From Trichobilharzia regenti (Eukaryota > Platyhelminthes > Trematoda > Strigeidida > Schistosomatidae): a stretch of DNA of 64,000 nt. The notes below the pieces were generated by a model that saw nothing but the letters and a program-made list of their open reading frames with translations, was not told the origin of the DNA and searched no databases. The stretch's first letter is position 1. The number at the start of each line of letters is the position of its first letter. The position numbers were made by a program, and so were the translations under genes. Where the stretch lies: the NCBI GenBank assembly GCA_944472135.2, contig OX235267.1, positions 42,368,650-42,432,649 of the forward strand, in the 5' to 3' direction. Shown here piece after piece: positions 44,545-55,809 of the stretch.

Positions 44545-45870
44545 ACGTCATGCATTGATAAAATCGCCACTCTACGGATCATCATTGAACAAACCTTGGA
44601 ATGACAGTCAACTCTCCACCTCACTCAACTTCATCGACTTTGAAAAGCCCTTCGATAGCTTAGCGTCGATCGAGAGGTCATTCCGCAACTACTTCGCCAC
44701 TACGGGGTCCCATCGACAATTATACATCTCATCCAACAGTTGTACAACAATGCTGCATGCCAAGTAATCCACAACGGGAAACTCACGGAAGCCTTCGAAG
44801 TGAGGACGGGAGTGAGGCAAGGAAGGTTGCCTACTATCGCCAATGATCCTCCTGATTGCAGTAGATTGGATAATGCGACTGACAGCGGCGGGAAATGAAT
44901 GAGGAAACAGGCATAAAATGGACTCACACAAAAAGAGACTTGGAGGATCTGGAATTCGCCAGCGATGATATATGTCTGATTTCCCACAAACTGGAAGATA
45001 TACAAGTGAAAAGCAACAAGCTGGCGATAGAAGAAGCATCCAGAGAAGATAGGACTCAGGTGAACATAGATAAAACAGAGGTGATGAAGATTCCTGGCCA
45101 ACACCAACATCAACAGCAGCAACAGACAACAATCAGCCAGCATAAATGGGAGGAACCTGAAAGAAACAACCTCCTTTACCTACCTACCTACCTACCCACC
45201 CACCTAGCTGGGAAGCATCGTCTCAACTACAGGCACACGGAACTGACGAGGATGTCAAAGCCAGAATCGGAAAAGCAAGACAAGCTTCCATTACTCTCAA
45301 TTCTGTGTGGAGGTCAACAGCCCCACTCAGAATCAAAAATAACATCCGGATTTCAACTCCAATGTGAAGTCAGTCAGTCAGTGCTACTCACTATACGGAT
45401 CAGAGAATTGGCTAGCGCATCATAAAGAGCATCTCAAACAAACTTCAGACCTTCAATAGTAGTTGTCTTCGCTCAATATCACTCAAGAACAGATGGCCGG
45501 TCGGCCGGCCAGAAAAGATCAGCAACAGGGATCTATGGCAATGAGCAAACCAACCCAGCAGGAACCGATTGTGAAACAAATAGGCAGGAAGAAGTGGAGA
45601 TGGATTGGCTGGCCATACTCTGAGGAAACAAGCCATCAAGTGACATCACTAGACAAGCCATCGCTCGAGTGGAACCAGGCCGAAAAAGAAAGCGGCTAGT
45701 TGGTCACCAGTTCGAGGGTGACATGGAGGAGGTCATGTGAAGGAAGAGGAGATGAAGGCGTGTGGAGAGACTTGGAGCGGGGTGAAAAAGTTGGCAGAAA
45801 ACCGAAGGCAATGGAGACGCGCAGCTGAAGCCCTATGTTCCTCTAGGAATTAAAGGATATAATAATAATA
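44545..45870 (+). pseudogene. RTE-like LINE, 5'-truncated
   Basis: Same lesions as at 27 kb and in the minus-strand copies: FIDFEKPFDS, FASDD, stops, a CCTA tract (45178-45206), and the tail GAAGCCCTATGTTCCTCTAG plus an ATA tract. A 176-codon frame (44895-45425) arises because a local one-base change restores an open frame across the KTEVMKIPG block. It has no complete domain. Confidence 0.7.
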
Positions 45871-46757
45871 ATACAAATATGTATGCAACAACCGCACGAG
45901 AAGGTCGACTTTCCCCCCTCTATATATTGGTTTCTTGCGAAGACTACCACACATTCCAACAACACCTTAGTTCCACTGAATGTGAAGAAACCCAAAATTA
46001 GGGGGTTCATCCCTCTGTCATTTATGAGTTTGACTGAAACAGTCACTTCTTTTTTGCAGAGACAATGTAAACAGTGTTTTCTTTTATGCTTTTCTCAGTG
46101 TTTCACAGTCAAACTAAAGTTGTTCAGGATGCCTTTTACTTGTATCTTTTAGAGGTTTAAAAGCTGAATGATTGATAGTTTGTTTTCGTTTCGTTTTGAC
46201 CACTAAACTACATTTCCAGATACTTACATATCACTAACTGAGACTAGTCAGGGAATCACTAAAAACTATGGAGTAATAGACAGCTATCTCCCCCCGTCGC
46301 CCCCTTATGTATATAGGTGTGCACTGCTGAAGCGTCAGTCCCTAAACCCAATAAATACAACAACTGTTCGATGGAATCACCCCCTCCCCCCCCCACCAAC
46401 CCACCTGATTTTCAATGGTCATTTAGCTTATATCAATCTGCATGAAAATCCCTGAATTCTGTCTCTACCAACCCAATACTTACTTGTAAACTGCTGTATG
46501 TGTCTTATTGATGATATTCAGTTTTCACATAAATAACACTGAAGAAATGAAAAGCTCACAGTGTATGTGTTTTCGTCCATCTTGTTGTAAATACAAAGTT
46601 TTAAATGTTTTTGTAAAAACTGATTGTTTTTAAATCTGAAATAAATATGAGTGAATTTTTTCATTTCTGAGGATTATTGTTATTTCCATTGTTTCGGAGT
46701 AGAACAACGGATCTCCACTCTGTCCTGCTCTCTGGAATCCTCTTTACCTGGCCCCAT
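44545..46757. repeat. Right inverted arm (~2.2 kb) of composite unit A
   Basis: Reverse complement of 32600-34800. It contains the plus-strand RTE copy, then the C-rich inverse of the G-rich tract (46381-46405), and ends in CCTCTTTACCTGGCCCCATG at 46738-46757. After that the two arms' flanks diverge. Confidence 0.8.
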
Positions 46758-47154
46758 GAAGCAGTCGGACGCTTCGGAAGGTCATTCGTAGTGGAAACCA
46801 TACCCGCCATAATGGAGTCGCGTAGTGAGTTCCATGAAGCTCGAGTATTTAACTACTGTTTCAATAAGGAATTAGTTGAAGTCATGAAGACTAGTGTGTT
46901 GGGTGGAGGTGAGGGGACAATGACAATAAGATAATATAACCTTGTGGAAGATAAATATTGTCATAGGTGCAATTCATGCTATAAGGGAAAATCAGTTAAT
47001 CGGGGTAGGTGCTGTATTCTACTTATTCTCTAGGTGCTTTTTTTCTTAAATCTAAGCAGTCTTTGTCAAATATCCTACAACCTGTAAGAGCAACATAACC
47101 TGAGACGGGATTATAATGATGTAGCATCACAAAGTTAGAGTGGATTCCCTTCTG
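46758..47154. other. No confident gene
   Basis: Begins where the inverted arm ends. An 85-codon plus frame crosses the arm boundary (46677-46934) and has no motif. The remainder is T-rich. Confidence 0.4.
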
Positions 47155-47640
47155 CCTCAGAGGAGTAGGTGTAATCGTTCATATTCATGAAACTGTCCTC
47201 ATCAAAAAGAAATGTAATAGGTGAAGAGAAATGCTAATCAAGTGTGGCTGCTTGGAATATACAACACTTCACTACACAATGATTTTGTGGAAACAATACC
47301 CAGCAGAAGTGCCAGAATAATAATTCCAATTATTCAGAGCTTCTTAGTTCTTGGAATAACCAAACACACTGTCGAATTCAGAGGATGTGACCAGTTGTCA
47401 TCTTTGGGCTACATTCACCATTATGTCAATCATTCCTCCGATCTTGTGCATCCAATAACAGGCAAGTACACCAATTCTGTTGGAGAATTTTGTAATGGGT
47501 TAAAGAAGAGAATCAGAAATATTTCGATAAAGAAAAGAAGACAAAATTTGCAGTATAAAATGATATCATCATTCTATTTCACAGGTTCTCATCAGCTGCA
47601 GACTACCTGAAATTAAAATGATTATATAGATGATAATAAC
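47155..47640 (+). pseudogene. Merlin-type (IS1016-related) DDE transposase fragment
   Basis: A 129-codon frame (47221-47610, no true start) reads QVWLLGIYNTSLHNDFVETI, SARIIIPIIQSFL, LSSLGYIHHYVNHSSDLVHP, ITGKYTNSVGEFCNGLKKRI. The VNHS and TNSV blocks match the C-terminal core of ISXO2/IS1595-like and Merlin transposases, which cut and paste DNA. A preceding out-of-frame piece VHIHETVLIKKKCNR holds the first catalytic region with His where Asp is expected. The second Asp is Val (HTVEFRG), and the Glu context TNSVEGFW is altered to TNSVGEFC. The C-terminus is replaced by an unrelated short repeat. Inactive. Confidence 0.6.
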
Positions 47641-47710
47641 ATACTCTAATGTTTGAGTGGTAGTAGGGGAGAAATACTGTAAAATTGACGCATCCAAAAT
47701 GAAACCATTA
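47527..47710 (+). repeat. Short dispersed repeat shared with the tRNA-His unit
   Basis: Matches 12447-12630 and 16346-16530 inside the tRNA-His array units (TTTGCAGTAT..AAATGATATCAT.. TTTCACAGGTTCTCATCAGCTG) and the inverted copy at 48810-48965. It is non-coding; the Merlin frame runs into it. Confidence 0.65.
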
Positions 47711-48809
47711 CAATTTTTTTTAGTTTAAGTTTTCATCATCAACCTATACGCTTTCAAAGTAGAAAAGAGGGGGTAGGGGTAAAACAGAAAAAAATTAACA
47801 AACAGTGTTAGCTCGCAGGTTCACATAGCAACTCAAAGAACAAAAGCAGCTACAGTTTATCAGATTGAGATTTGCTCAGTGAGTTGAGATCACTGAATTA
47901 GATGGCTAATTAATGTTATCAAAATCGAAATTCAGTTGCCAGGGGAGTGATTAATCACACTCTCTTTCTGTATCCAAAATTCTGGTTTGAATCGTTTGAT
48001 TGTCATCGTTTCGGTAAATCGTAGTAAATTTGCTGTCCTTTGTCTATTTAATATTTTGAAGGACTCAGAAATCTCTACGAGATGCCAGTATCAACAATAT
48101 GCCTGATAATTGCACTCTGAGAATATTTGCTTCCTTTCATGAACAAGTTTCTCGGAATATGTCAGAAGACCGGATAGAAGGCCTTCTTTCCCTCCTTCCA
48201 ACGTACTTGCTCCCCCAAGTGGACGTAAATTCAAAAACGCAGTTACAGGTGACATCAGTAGGGTATTTATTCAGTTTACAGCGGCCTATAGAAGAAGTAG
48301 TGGTATATAATCTTATGAGTTTATGTTATGCACTCGTCGAGTAGTTAATAGTACTGACGCGGAAAGAGGGGAAATCAGAAGACCACCACCAGGTTTACGA
48401 TGATACTTGTATTTTCCAGACAAGGAAAATAAATGTCAAACAAGAGTGTGAGTGAAATGGTACGTAGTGTACAAAACAAGTATACAGTACAAAAGTATAT
48501 ATGAAAATGGCTAATACATAAGAACCAATAAATAGACAGTCTTAACATGATTGGTTGTAATGTCATGTTTATTTAGTTAGTGGACAGACAAAAGCATATT
48601 GTCAGTTATAATGAAACATCGATCCATATACACAGCAAAATATAATAGACTGTCAAAAACAAAACACACATCATGCGGATACATATCAGTTTAGCTGCAG
48701 GGAGGATTCTTTTTATTGCACCATTCATTCTTCCGTTAATCTTTTGTGACACTGCATCTCCTTAGAATGGGGGACAAATCAACATTTTCTTCTTGTCTAC
48801 AGTTGAGTG
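47711..48809. other. No gene seen
   Basis: An 81-codon frame at 48099-48344 has no recognised motif. Otherwise AT-rich spacer between the two inverted short repeats. Confidence 0.4.
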
Positions 48810-48965
48810 TTTTTCTTTCTTCATAGTATTTCTTCTCTACTACCACTTAAACATTAAAGTATGTTAATAGTTTCTATATAACCATTGTAATTTCAGGTAG
48901 TCTGCAGCTGATAAGAAACTGTGAAACAGAATGATATCATTTTATACTGCAGATCTGCTCTTCTC
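48810..48965 (-). repeat. Inverted copy of the short dispersed repeat
   Basis: Reverse complement of 47527-47690 with scattered differences (AGTCTGCAGCTGATAAGAAAC, then ATGATATCATTTTATACTGCAG read in parts). With the first copy it encloses about 1.1 kb. Confidence 0.65.
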
Positions 48966-49499
48966 TTCTCTTCTCTATTGAAATCTATCAAGGGAACCAA
49001 ATATATACAATCAGAAATATCGATGAATCCCTCAGTAACATGATTTCCAGCTGCCTTGACGAAGAATACATGTATCGGGTATGGTATGAATTCTCTGTGG
49101 ATTATCATCAGAGAACCTGGGAGAACAATATTCAGTTTAACATCATGTATCCAGCGTTTTAAATATATTTTTTAATGCAAACGTGACTTATTTTCTTTCG
49201 GATTCTGGATTGGTTATTCAGGGTCATTATGATTTGCGCTGTGATAGTTTAACTTAGCCATTAACACTGCACTTATCCAAGTCTCATAGAATAATCAAGA
49301 GAATCAATCAGTTCACCTAGACTTTAGTTCGGAAATTCTCTTTTAAAGAAATTATTAGGCACTGCAGAAACCTAAATTGTGTTATGGAAAAGAAAAGCTA
49401 TGCATGTTAGTCAAGAGAGACAAGTCAGTCACCCAGCATGTGTTCAGAATAATTACATTGAGAATAATTGATGTTGAACTACCCTTCAAGGAAGAGAGT
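48966..49499. other. No confident gene
   Basis: A 71-codon minus frame (48893-49108) merges the short repeat with unique sequence. No motif seen. Confidence 0.4.
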
Positions 49500-49870
49500 T
49501 ACCTCCGTCAAATAAATGTTCGATGGGGAATAAAGCAACAAATAACTCTGGCAGGCGGTAATCCAACGGGCAACAACCTACTGAACACTAAGTATGCAGA
49601 AGAAAATGAAGATCAATTGGATGTACTCCGAGGAGACCGTTGTGTGAAATCAAATTCCATACCCTTGTTTTAGACGTGAATGGAAAGCTACACGTTACAC
49701 GTCCAAATGGTAGCATGGAGGAGATTGTGTGGAGGGAAAATGAAAACCTATGAGCAATTTCGCGGTTGACTAAAACGGATGACAGAGGACGGAGTTTTAA
49801 TAGAGATGTCTTGATGAAAGCCTCTGTTCCATTTTGACAACCAAAGGAACGAATAATAATGTCATAATAA
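49500..49870 (+). pseudogene. RTE-like LINE C-terminal fragment
   Basis: Plus-strand peptides in mixed frames match the end of RTE ORFs: EDQLDVLRGDRCV (DMLRR-like region), RPNGSMEEIVWRENENLWA and a tail ending near CTCTGTTCCATTTTGAC and ATAATAATG. The 5' part is lost. The tail differs from the copies at 28 and 45 kb. Confidence 0.5.
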
Positions 49871-50257
49871 CTATTCTGTTGTACCTCCATATACGCAATC
49901 TATACTTTTATTCATCAATAAAACACCTACTTATAAATTATAAGTAGAATATGTGATTTAATGTCAGTAAGAAGCTTGAGCATTGTAGAATAGATCAAAT
50001 AAAGTATAATTATATTTCAATGGTTTACATACAATGATAAGTTTTGTTATTGGTAATATTTCGAGCAAAATTACTACTTCCCGTGTTCACACCACTGTTG
50101 CTTATACACAAAATGGTGGTTCCTAGCCCCACGCTAATCCTTTCATCTTTCGCAGGCCGGGATCAGTTAGTAAAATATGTGACGTTTTAATGACACATGT
50201 TTTTGACTTACATTCATAAGCGTACTGTGAATCTTTCTTGTTCAGAATCTGTATACC
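49871..50257. other. No gene seen
   Basis: AT-rich spacer up to the left boundary of segmental copy B. Not shared with the sequence left of copy A. Confidence 0.5.
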
Positions 50258-50650
50258 CCCATCAGCCACTGGGACCCGATTCACTGGTTCATGAATTCTT
50301 ACTCCTACCAAGAAAGTCGTGACCAGTGAGGTCCATCCAGTCAAGTGTGAGAATGGATGTTTCACCAATGACATTGGTTGGCGTCGCGCTAAATCCCAAA
50401 TTGGTAGAGGTTAGAATTCATGGCCGGCCGCTGAATCGGGTCCCAGTGGCTGAATGGTATACGAGCCAACTTGTCTTGTAACCAGAAGGTCCTGGTTCCA
50501 AACCTCACTTTGTGGGTGCGTACTGCCGATAATTCCCAAATTAGTTAGATGAAACAACTGTCCAGTACTCCCCGTGGCTGGTTTTCAATGGTTCTCTAAT
50601 CGATATCAATCCGTGGTCAACTCGTGAAAGCAAAACTAATCCTTACAAAC
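50258..50650. repeat. Head-to-head SINE pair, left member truncated (copy B)
   Basis: Counterpart of 31805-32195. The minus member keeps only the A-box side. The plus member is complete (TGGCTGAATGGTATACGAGC at about 50446). Confidence 0.65.
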
Positions 50651-50659
50651 CAACTATAG

Positions 50660-51150
50660 AAAATAATTCGGATCATCGACACCAGTATCAAGTCCGTCAG
50701 TTGTTCTCTATGGCCAAGAAACTACTTGACTAGCCATCAAAAGCATTTCCAACGGACCACTACAGGCTTTCATCAACAACTGCCTCCGTTGACTGCATAC
50801 TGATGATGAGATGGCTGCAAAGGATTGAAAACAAGAAACTCTGAGAACTAACCAATCAAGAAGCCTGTTGCTTAACAAATATTCACAGGAAAATGGAGAT
50901 GGATTGGAGATATGCTGAGGAGACCGTTAGGTGATATCTCACGCCAGGCTGCCATTCGAGTGAAACCGAAATGGGAAATAACAAGTTGGTCATCCAACGG
51001 CAACATCGATGAAATCGTGTGAGGAAGAGCTGACAGCCTATGGACAATCATGGGGCCAGGTAAAGAGGATTCCAGAGAACAGGACAGAGTGGAGATCCGT
51101 TGTTCTACTCCGAAACAATGGAAATAACAATAATCCTCAGAAATGAAAAA
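50660..51150 (+). pseudogene. RTE-like LINE 3' end (copy B)
   Basis: Counterpart of 32205-32690 with the same stops and tail; see that entry for the peptide blocks. Confidence 0.6.
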
Positions 51151-53270
51151 ATTCACTCATATTTATTTCAGATTTAAAAACAATCAGTTTTTACAAAAAC
51201 ATTTAAAACTTTGTATTTACAACAAGATGGACGAAAACACATACACTGTGAGCTTTTCATTTCTTCAGTGTTATTTATGTGAAAACTGAATATCATCAAT
51301 AAGACACATACAGCAGTTTACAAGTAAGTATTGGGTTGGTAGAGACAGAATTCAGGGATTTTCATGCAGATTGATATAAGCTAAATGACCATTGAAAATC
51401 AGGTGGGTTGGTGGGGGGGGGAGGGGGTGATTCCATCGAACAGTTGTTGTATTTATTGGGTTTAGGGACTGACGCTTCAGCAGTGCACACCTATATACAT
51501 AAGGGGGCGACGGGGGGGAGATAGCTGTCTATTACTCCATAGTTTTTAGTGATTCCCTGACTAGTCTCAGTTAGTGATATGTAAGTATCTGGAAATGTAG
51601 TTTAGTGGTCAAAACGAAACGAAAACAAACTATCAATCATTCAGCTTTTAAACCTCTAAAAGATACAAGTAAAAGGCATCCTGAACAACTTTAGTTTGAC
51701 TGTAAAACACTGAGAAAAGCATAAAACAAACACTGTTTACATTGTCTCTGCAAACAAGAAGTGACTGTTTCAGTCAAACTCATAAATGACAGAGGGGATG
51801 AACCCCCTAATTTTGGGTTTCTTCACATTCAGTGGAACTAAGGTGTTGTTGGAATGTGTGATAGCCTTCGCAAGAAACCAAGATAAAAAGGGGCCAAAGT
51901 CGACCTTCTCGTGTGGTTGTTGCATACATATTTGTATTATTATTATTATATCCTTTAATTCCTAGAGGAACATAGGGCTTCAGCTGCGCGTCTCCAGTGC
52001 CTTCGGTTTTCTGCCAACTTTTTCACCCCGCTCCAAGTCTCTCCACATGATTTCATCTCCTCTTCCTTCACATGACCTCCTCCATGTCACCCTCGAACTG
52101 GTGACCAACACGCCGCTTTCTTTTTCGGCCTGGTTCCACTCGAGCGATGGCTTGTCTAGTGATGTCACTTGATGGCTTGTTTCCTCAGAGTATGGCCAGC
52201 CAATCCATCTCCACTTCTTCCTGCCTATTTGTTTCACAATCGGTTCCTGCTGGGTTGGTTTGCTCATTGCCATAGATCCCTGTTGATGATCTTTTCTGGC
52301 CGGCCGGCCGACCATCTGATCTTGAGTGGTATTGAGCGAAGACAACTACTATTGAAGGTCTGAAGTTTGTTTGAGATGCTCTTTATGATGCGCTAGCCAA
52401 TTCTCTGATCCGTATAGTGAGTAGCACTGACTGACTGACTTCACATTGGAGTTGAAAATCCGGATGTTATTTTTGATTCTGAGTGGGGCTGTTGACCTCC
52501 ACACAGACTTGAGAGTAATGGAAGCTTGTCTTGCTTTTCCGATTCTGGCTTTGACATCCTCGTCAGTTCCGTGTGCCTGTAGTTGAGACGATGCTTCCCA
52601 GCTAGGTGGGTGGGTAGGTAGGTAGGTAGGTAGGTAAAGGAGGTTGTTTCTTTCAGGTTCCTCCCATTTATGCTGGCTGATTGTTGTCTGTTGCTGCTGT
52701 TGATGTTGGTGTTGGCCAGGAATCTTCATCACCTCTGTTTTATCTATGTTCACCTGAAGTCCTATCTTCTCTGGATGCTTCTTCTATCGCCAGCTTGTTG
52801 CTTTTCACTTGTATATCTTCCAGTTTGTGGGAAATCAGACATATATCATCGCTGGCGAATTCCAGATCCTCCAAGTCTCTTTTTGTGTGAGTCCATTTTA
52901 TGCCTGTTTCCTCATTCATTTCCCGCTGCTGTCAGTCGCATTATCCAATCTACTGCAATCAGGAGGATCATTGGCGATAGTAGGCAACCTGCCTTGCCTC
53001 ACTCCCGTCCTCACTTCGAAGGCTTCCGTGAGTTTCCCGTTGTGGATTACTTGGAATGCAGCATTGTTGTACAACTGTTGGATGAGATGTATGATTGTCG
53101 ATGGGACCCCGTAGTAGCGAAGTAGTTGCGGAATGACCTCTCGATCGACGCTAAGCTATCGAAGGGCTTTTCACAGTCGATGAAGTTGAGTGAGGTGGAG
53201 AGTTGACTGTCATTCCAAGCTTTGTTCATTTATGATCCGTAGAGCGGCGATTTGGTCAATACATGATTTG
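51060..53270. repeat. Left inverted-type arm of composite unit B
   Basis: Counterpart of 32600-34800 and reverse complement of 44545-46757, including the G-rich tract at 51401-51427. Its right-hand partner should lie a few hundred bases beyond 64000. Confidence 0.75.
51945..53270 (-). pseudogene. RTE-like LINE, 5'-truncated (copy B)
   Basis: Fourth copy with the shared FASDD insertion and stops. It has one longer CCTA tract (52612-52636) and a few private substitutions. Confidence 0.7.
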
Positions 53271-53298
53271 ATACGTATTTGTAAACTCACTTAACTTA

Positions 53299-53644
53299 AT
53301 TATTGAATTGAATTTTTTGATTTTCCCGTCGATTGATTGGACCGAAGTGTTCGGTCTCAGGTCGACATGTCGGCTTCTTGTGCAGATGCTTCGACGATGT
53401 CTGGGGATTTGATTTGTATACAATTGGTGGATGGTGGCTAGCAGTGGAATCCAGGATGAGCATGTCGTCCTAACTGGGACTCGTCATCTGACGAGTTTGA
53501 AACTATGGGCACTGGGTTCGAGCCTCGGTGGGAACATCATCACTCACTGAGGAATGCAGGTACATCCAGCTGACGAGTCCCAATTAGGACGAAATGCGCA
53601 TCCTGGATTTCACTGCTGGCCACCATCCACCAATTGTATACAAA
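53299..53644 (-). mobile_element. Inverted Smα-type retroposon insertion, 12-bp target duplication
   Basis: Flanked by TCACTTAACTTA at 53287-53298 and 53645-53656; the uninterrupted site is in copy A near 34827. The minus-strand 3' tail (CAAAAAATTCAATTC) is at the left. The 3' body (53411-53495) and the inverted 5' segment (53565-53647) are near reverse complements around a B box GGTTCGAGCC at 53515-53524. Hammerhead sequences sit in both halves. Smα SINEs are known in schistosomes; this inverted-dimer form is unusual. Confidence 0.7.
53564..53608 (+). ncRNA. Hammerhead ribozyme, type I, complete core
   Basis: Stem I ATCCAG (53564-53569) pairs with CTGGAT (53603-53608). The core CTGACGA (53570-53576) fits CUGANGA. 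Stem II GTCC/GGAC (53577-53580 with 53587-53590) closes a six-base loop. GAA is at 53591-53593. A minimal stem III ATGC/GCAT has no loop, and the cleavage base C is at 53602 (AUC triplet). A very short stem III is the known trait of Smα ribozymes, which act best as dimers. All conserved catalytic positions are present. The inverse-strand copy in 53411-53495 has a mutated core base and GAA, so it is probably dead. Confidence 0.75.
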
Positions 53645-53879
53645 TCACTTAACTTAGTTAGCAAGGGGGAACTGTGATTATGGAGTGAGCCATCCTACTT
53701 TCCATTGCAGCTGAAATCAGTATTAGGCTAATCGATTAAATATTCCTTATCTTTTTTGGAAGTATGTCAGTGATTCTGAAGTTTTTCACCTGTAAATGAA
53801 TCGGTTTCACAAATATCCAAGTTCTACTGCAATTTCACTAAGTCAAACGTATTTTCTCCTGATATATTTGCCTATCAAA

Positions 53880-55790
53880 TAATCCTCACTACATAAGTGA
53901 TATATAGTCAGATATTCATGGTGAGACTGGATCAAGATAATCTGAATATTTCTGTTTATTCCAGTCCGGCCTCCAGGGTGCTGCTGAGATCAATACAGTT
54001 CTCCAGACCTGTAAATCCTCCGCATCATTCACTGGTCCCACACATTTCTGGTCCTACCGCAAACGTCGATTGTCCAGGTTACTAACGCAGTAGCTATCGA
54101 TGCTCATTGATGAAACCTCCCTCAGCTTTCTGGCCTTATGCTGCTTGACATTTCGTCATATCTTGTTCGTATAAGCAACACCTATGCCAGGGTTGTACTA
54201 ATGATGGACATAACGACGGTTATAGCCAACAAGACAAACAACGGCCATCCTCGACAAGTCGCTCTCCCAGTCAGCACCTGCTGGTCAAAAATTCGTCAAA
54301 CTTTGGACTTTGCGTCTCCATGATAGAGCTATACCTGTTTCTCAATCAAAGAGACGTGTGCTGTGTGCTTCATCACCACAAGTTGATACCGGAATTCTCC
54401 CGTCTCGAAAAGCAAGATGTTCACAAGCGCGCCACACATTCTTGTGGTCTGATTGAGAGGAGGCCATGTATGCTCCGGATATTCCAGTAGACAACAGACT
54501 ACTCCCTCGATATCGGTCAGCCAGATACAGATAATAGACAGTGCAGCTCTAGGCTGATTCCAAGGGCGACAAGCCTTTTCTGAAGGAAGAGGTGATATTT
54601 AGCCTCAGGTGCTACATACCTATGATGAGATTCGATCAAAGTCAGCCTGGATATTTCCATTCACGCCTATATCCTTGGCTGGCGAATATCTTTTTATATA
54701 CGTCCAAACCAAGTTCACTCTTGAAATTCTGAAAAAATTGCGCACTAGGTCAAGATCAATCTGAATATTTTTGCTCACATTCTTAGATCAGGGTAGTCCA
54801 AATATTTTCGTTTATTACAGTCAGGAGACGAGAGTGGTCCTGAAACTAATGCAGTTTGATAGACCTCTCAAAACTCTAGCATCAGTCTCTGGTCCTACCT
54901 CAAAAATCCACTATCCCAGTGACTCACGCAATAGAAATCGACCCCCTTAGATGAAACATCCATCCGCTTGCTGGTTTTATGCTGACTGGAGTTTCGCCAT
55001 TTCTTGTCCATATAAGCAACACCAATATAAAGCTGAAATAATAATGGATACAACGACGGTCACAAAAGCCATCCTCAACAAGTCATCGTTCTCAAAAATT
55101 CGTCAGAGTTCGAACTCTACGTCTCCAAGATGGTGGCACGCCTGTTTCCCAACCAAACGGACCTGTGCTATGTGATTCTTCACCATAAATTGACGCCAAA
55201 ATCTCCTGTTTAGAAAAGCAAGATGTTCTAAAGCGCGCCACAGACTCTCGCACTCTGATGGTGAGGAAGCCGTGAATGCTTCGGACTTCCCAGGAAATAA
55301 ATGACCATCCGCTCGGTGTCGGTCAGCCGAGTACAGATATCAGACAGTGCGGCTCCAAACTAACCCCAAGGGCAACGAGTCCTTTCTAATAAATTTAATT
55401 AATTAATTTTTTTTAATTATTATTATAGCTTGAATCCACACAGTATTTTTTGATACAACTATGGAACTTTCAGCATGTGATATCGGTAGCCCAAATTTAG
55501 CGAGCCGACCACTGATATTAGATGTGCGTCGGCCGGGGATAGAACCGCGGACCATGTGCATAGCCGGATAGCTTCCTAACCTCTGTGCCACCGACGCACA
55601 GGAGATATCATCTTAGTCAGACATGCCAAATGTCTATAGTGAGATTGGATCAAAGTCTGGATATTTCCACTCACGCCTATGTCATCGGCAAAGGAATATT
55701 CTTTTATGTATGTGCAAATCGATTTCACGCTTGGCAGTTTGAAAAAAATGGGCATTCGGTATATGATATTCATTATTAAGAAAGTTTTAA
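53880..55790. repeat. Diverged ~0.85 kb tandem repeat (copy B)
   Basis: Counterpart of 35040-36960 with the same two-and-a-part units and the same inserted SINE. Confidence 0.65.
55405..55605 (-). repeat. SINE with family-2 tRNA-like head (copy B)
   Basis: Counterpart of 36602-36786. The head keeps GCGTCGGTGGCACAGAGGTT and a B box GGTTCTATCCCC; the acceptor-like pairing GCGTCGG with CCGACGC is perfect. Confidence 0.6.
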
Positions 55791-55809
55791 TATTTCCCAA
55801 TGAATGAAA

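Noticed and set aside
48099..48344. An 81-codon frame between the inverted short repeats
   Set aside because: No recognisable domain, no second copy and weak length evidence.
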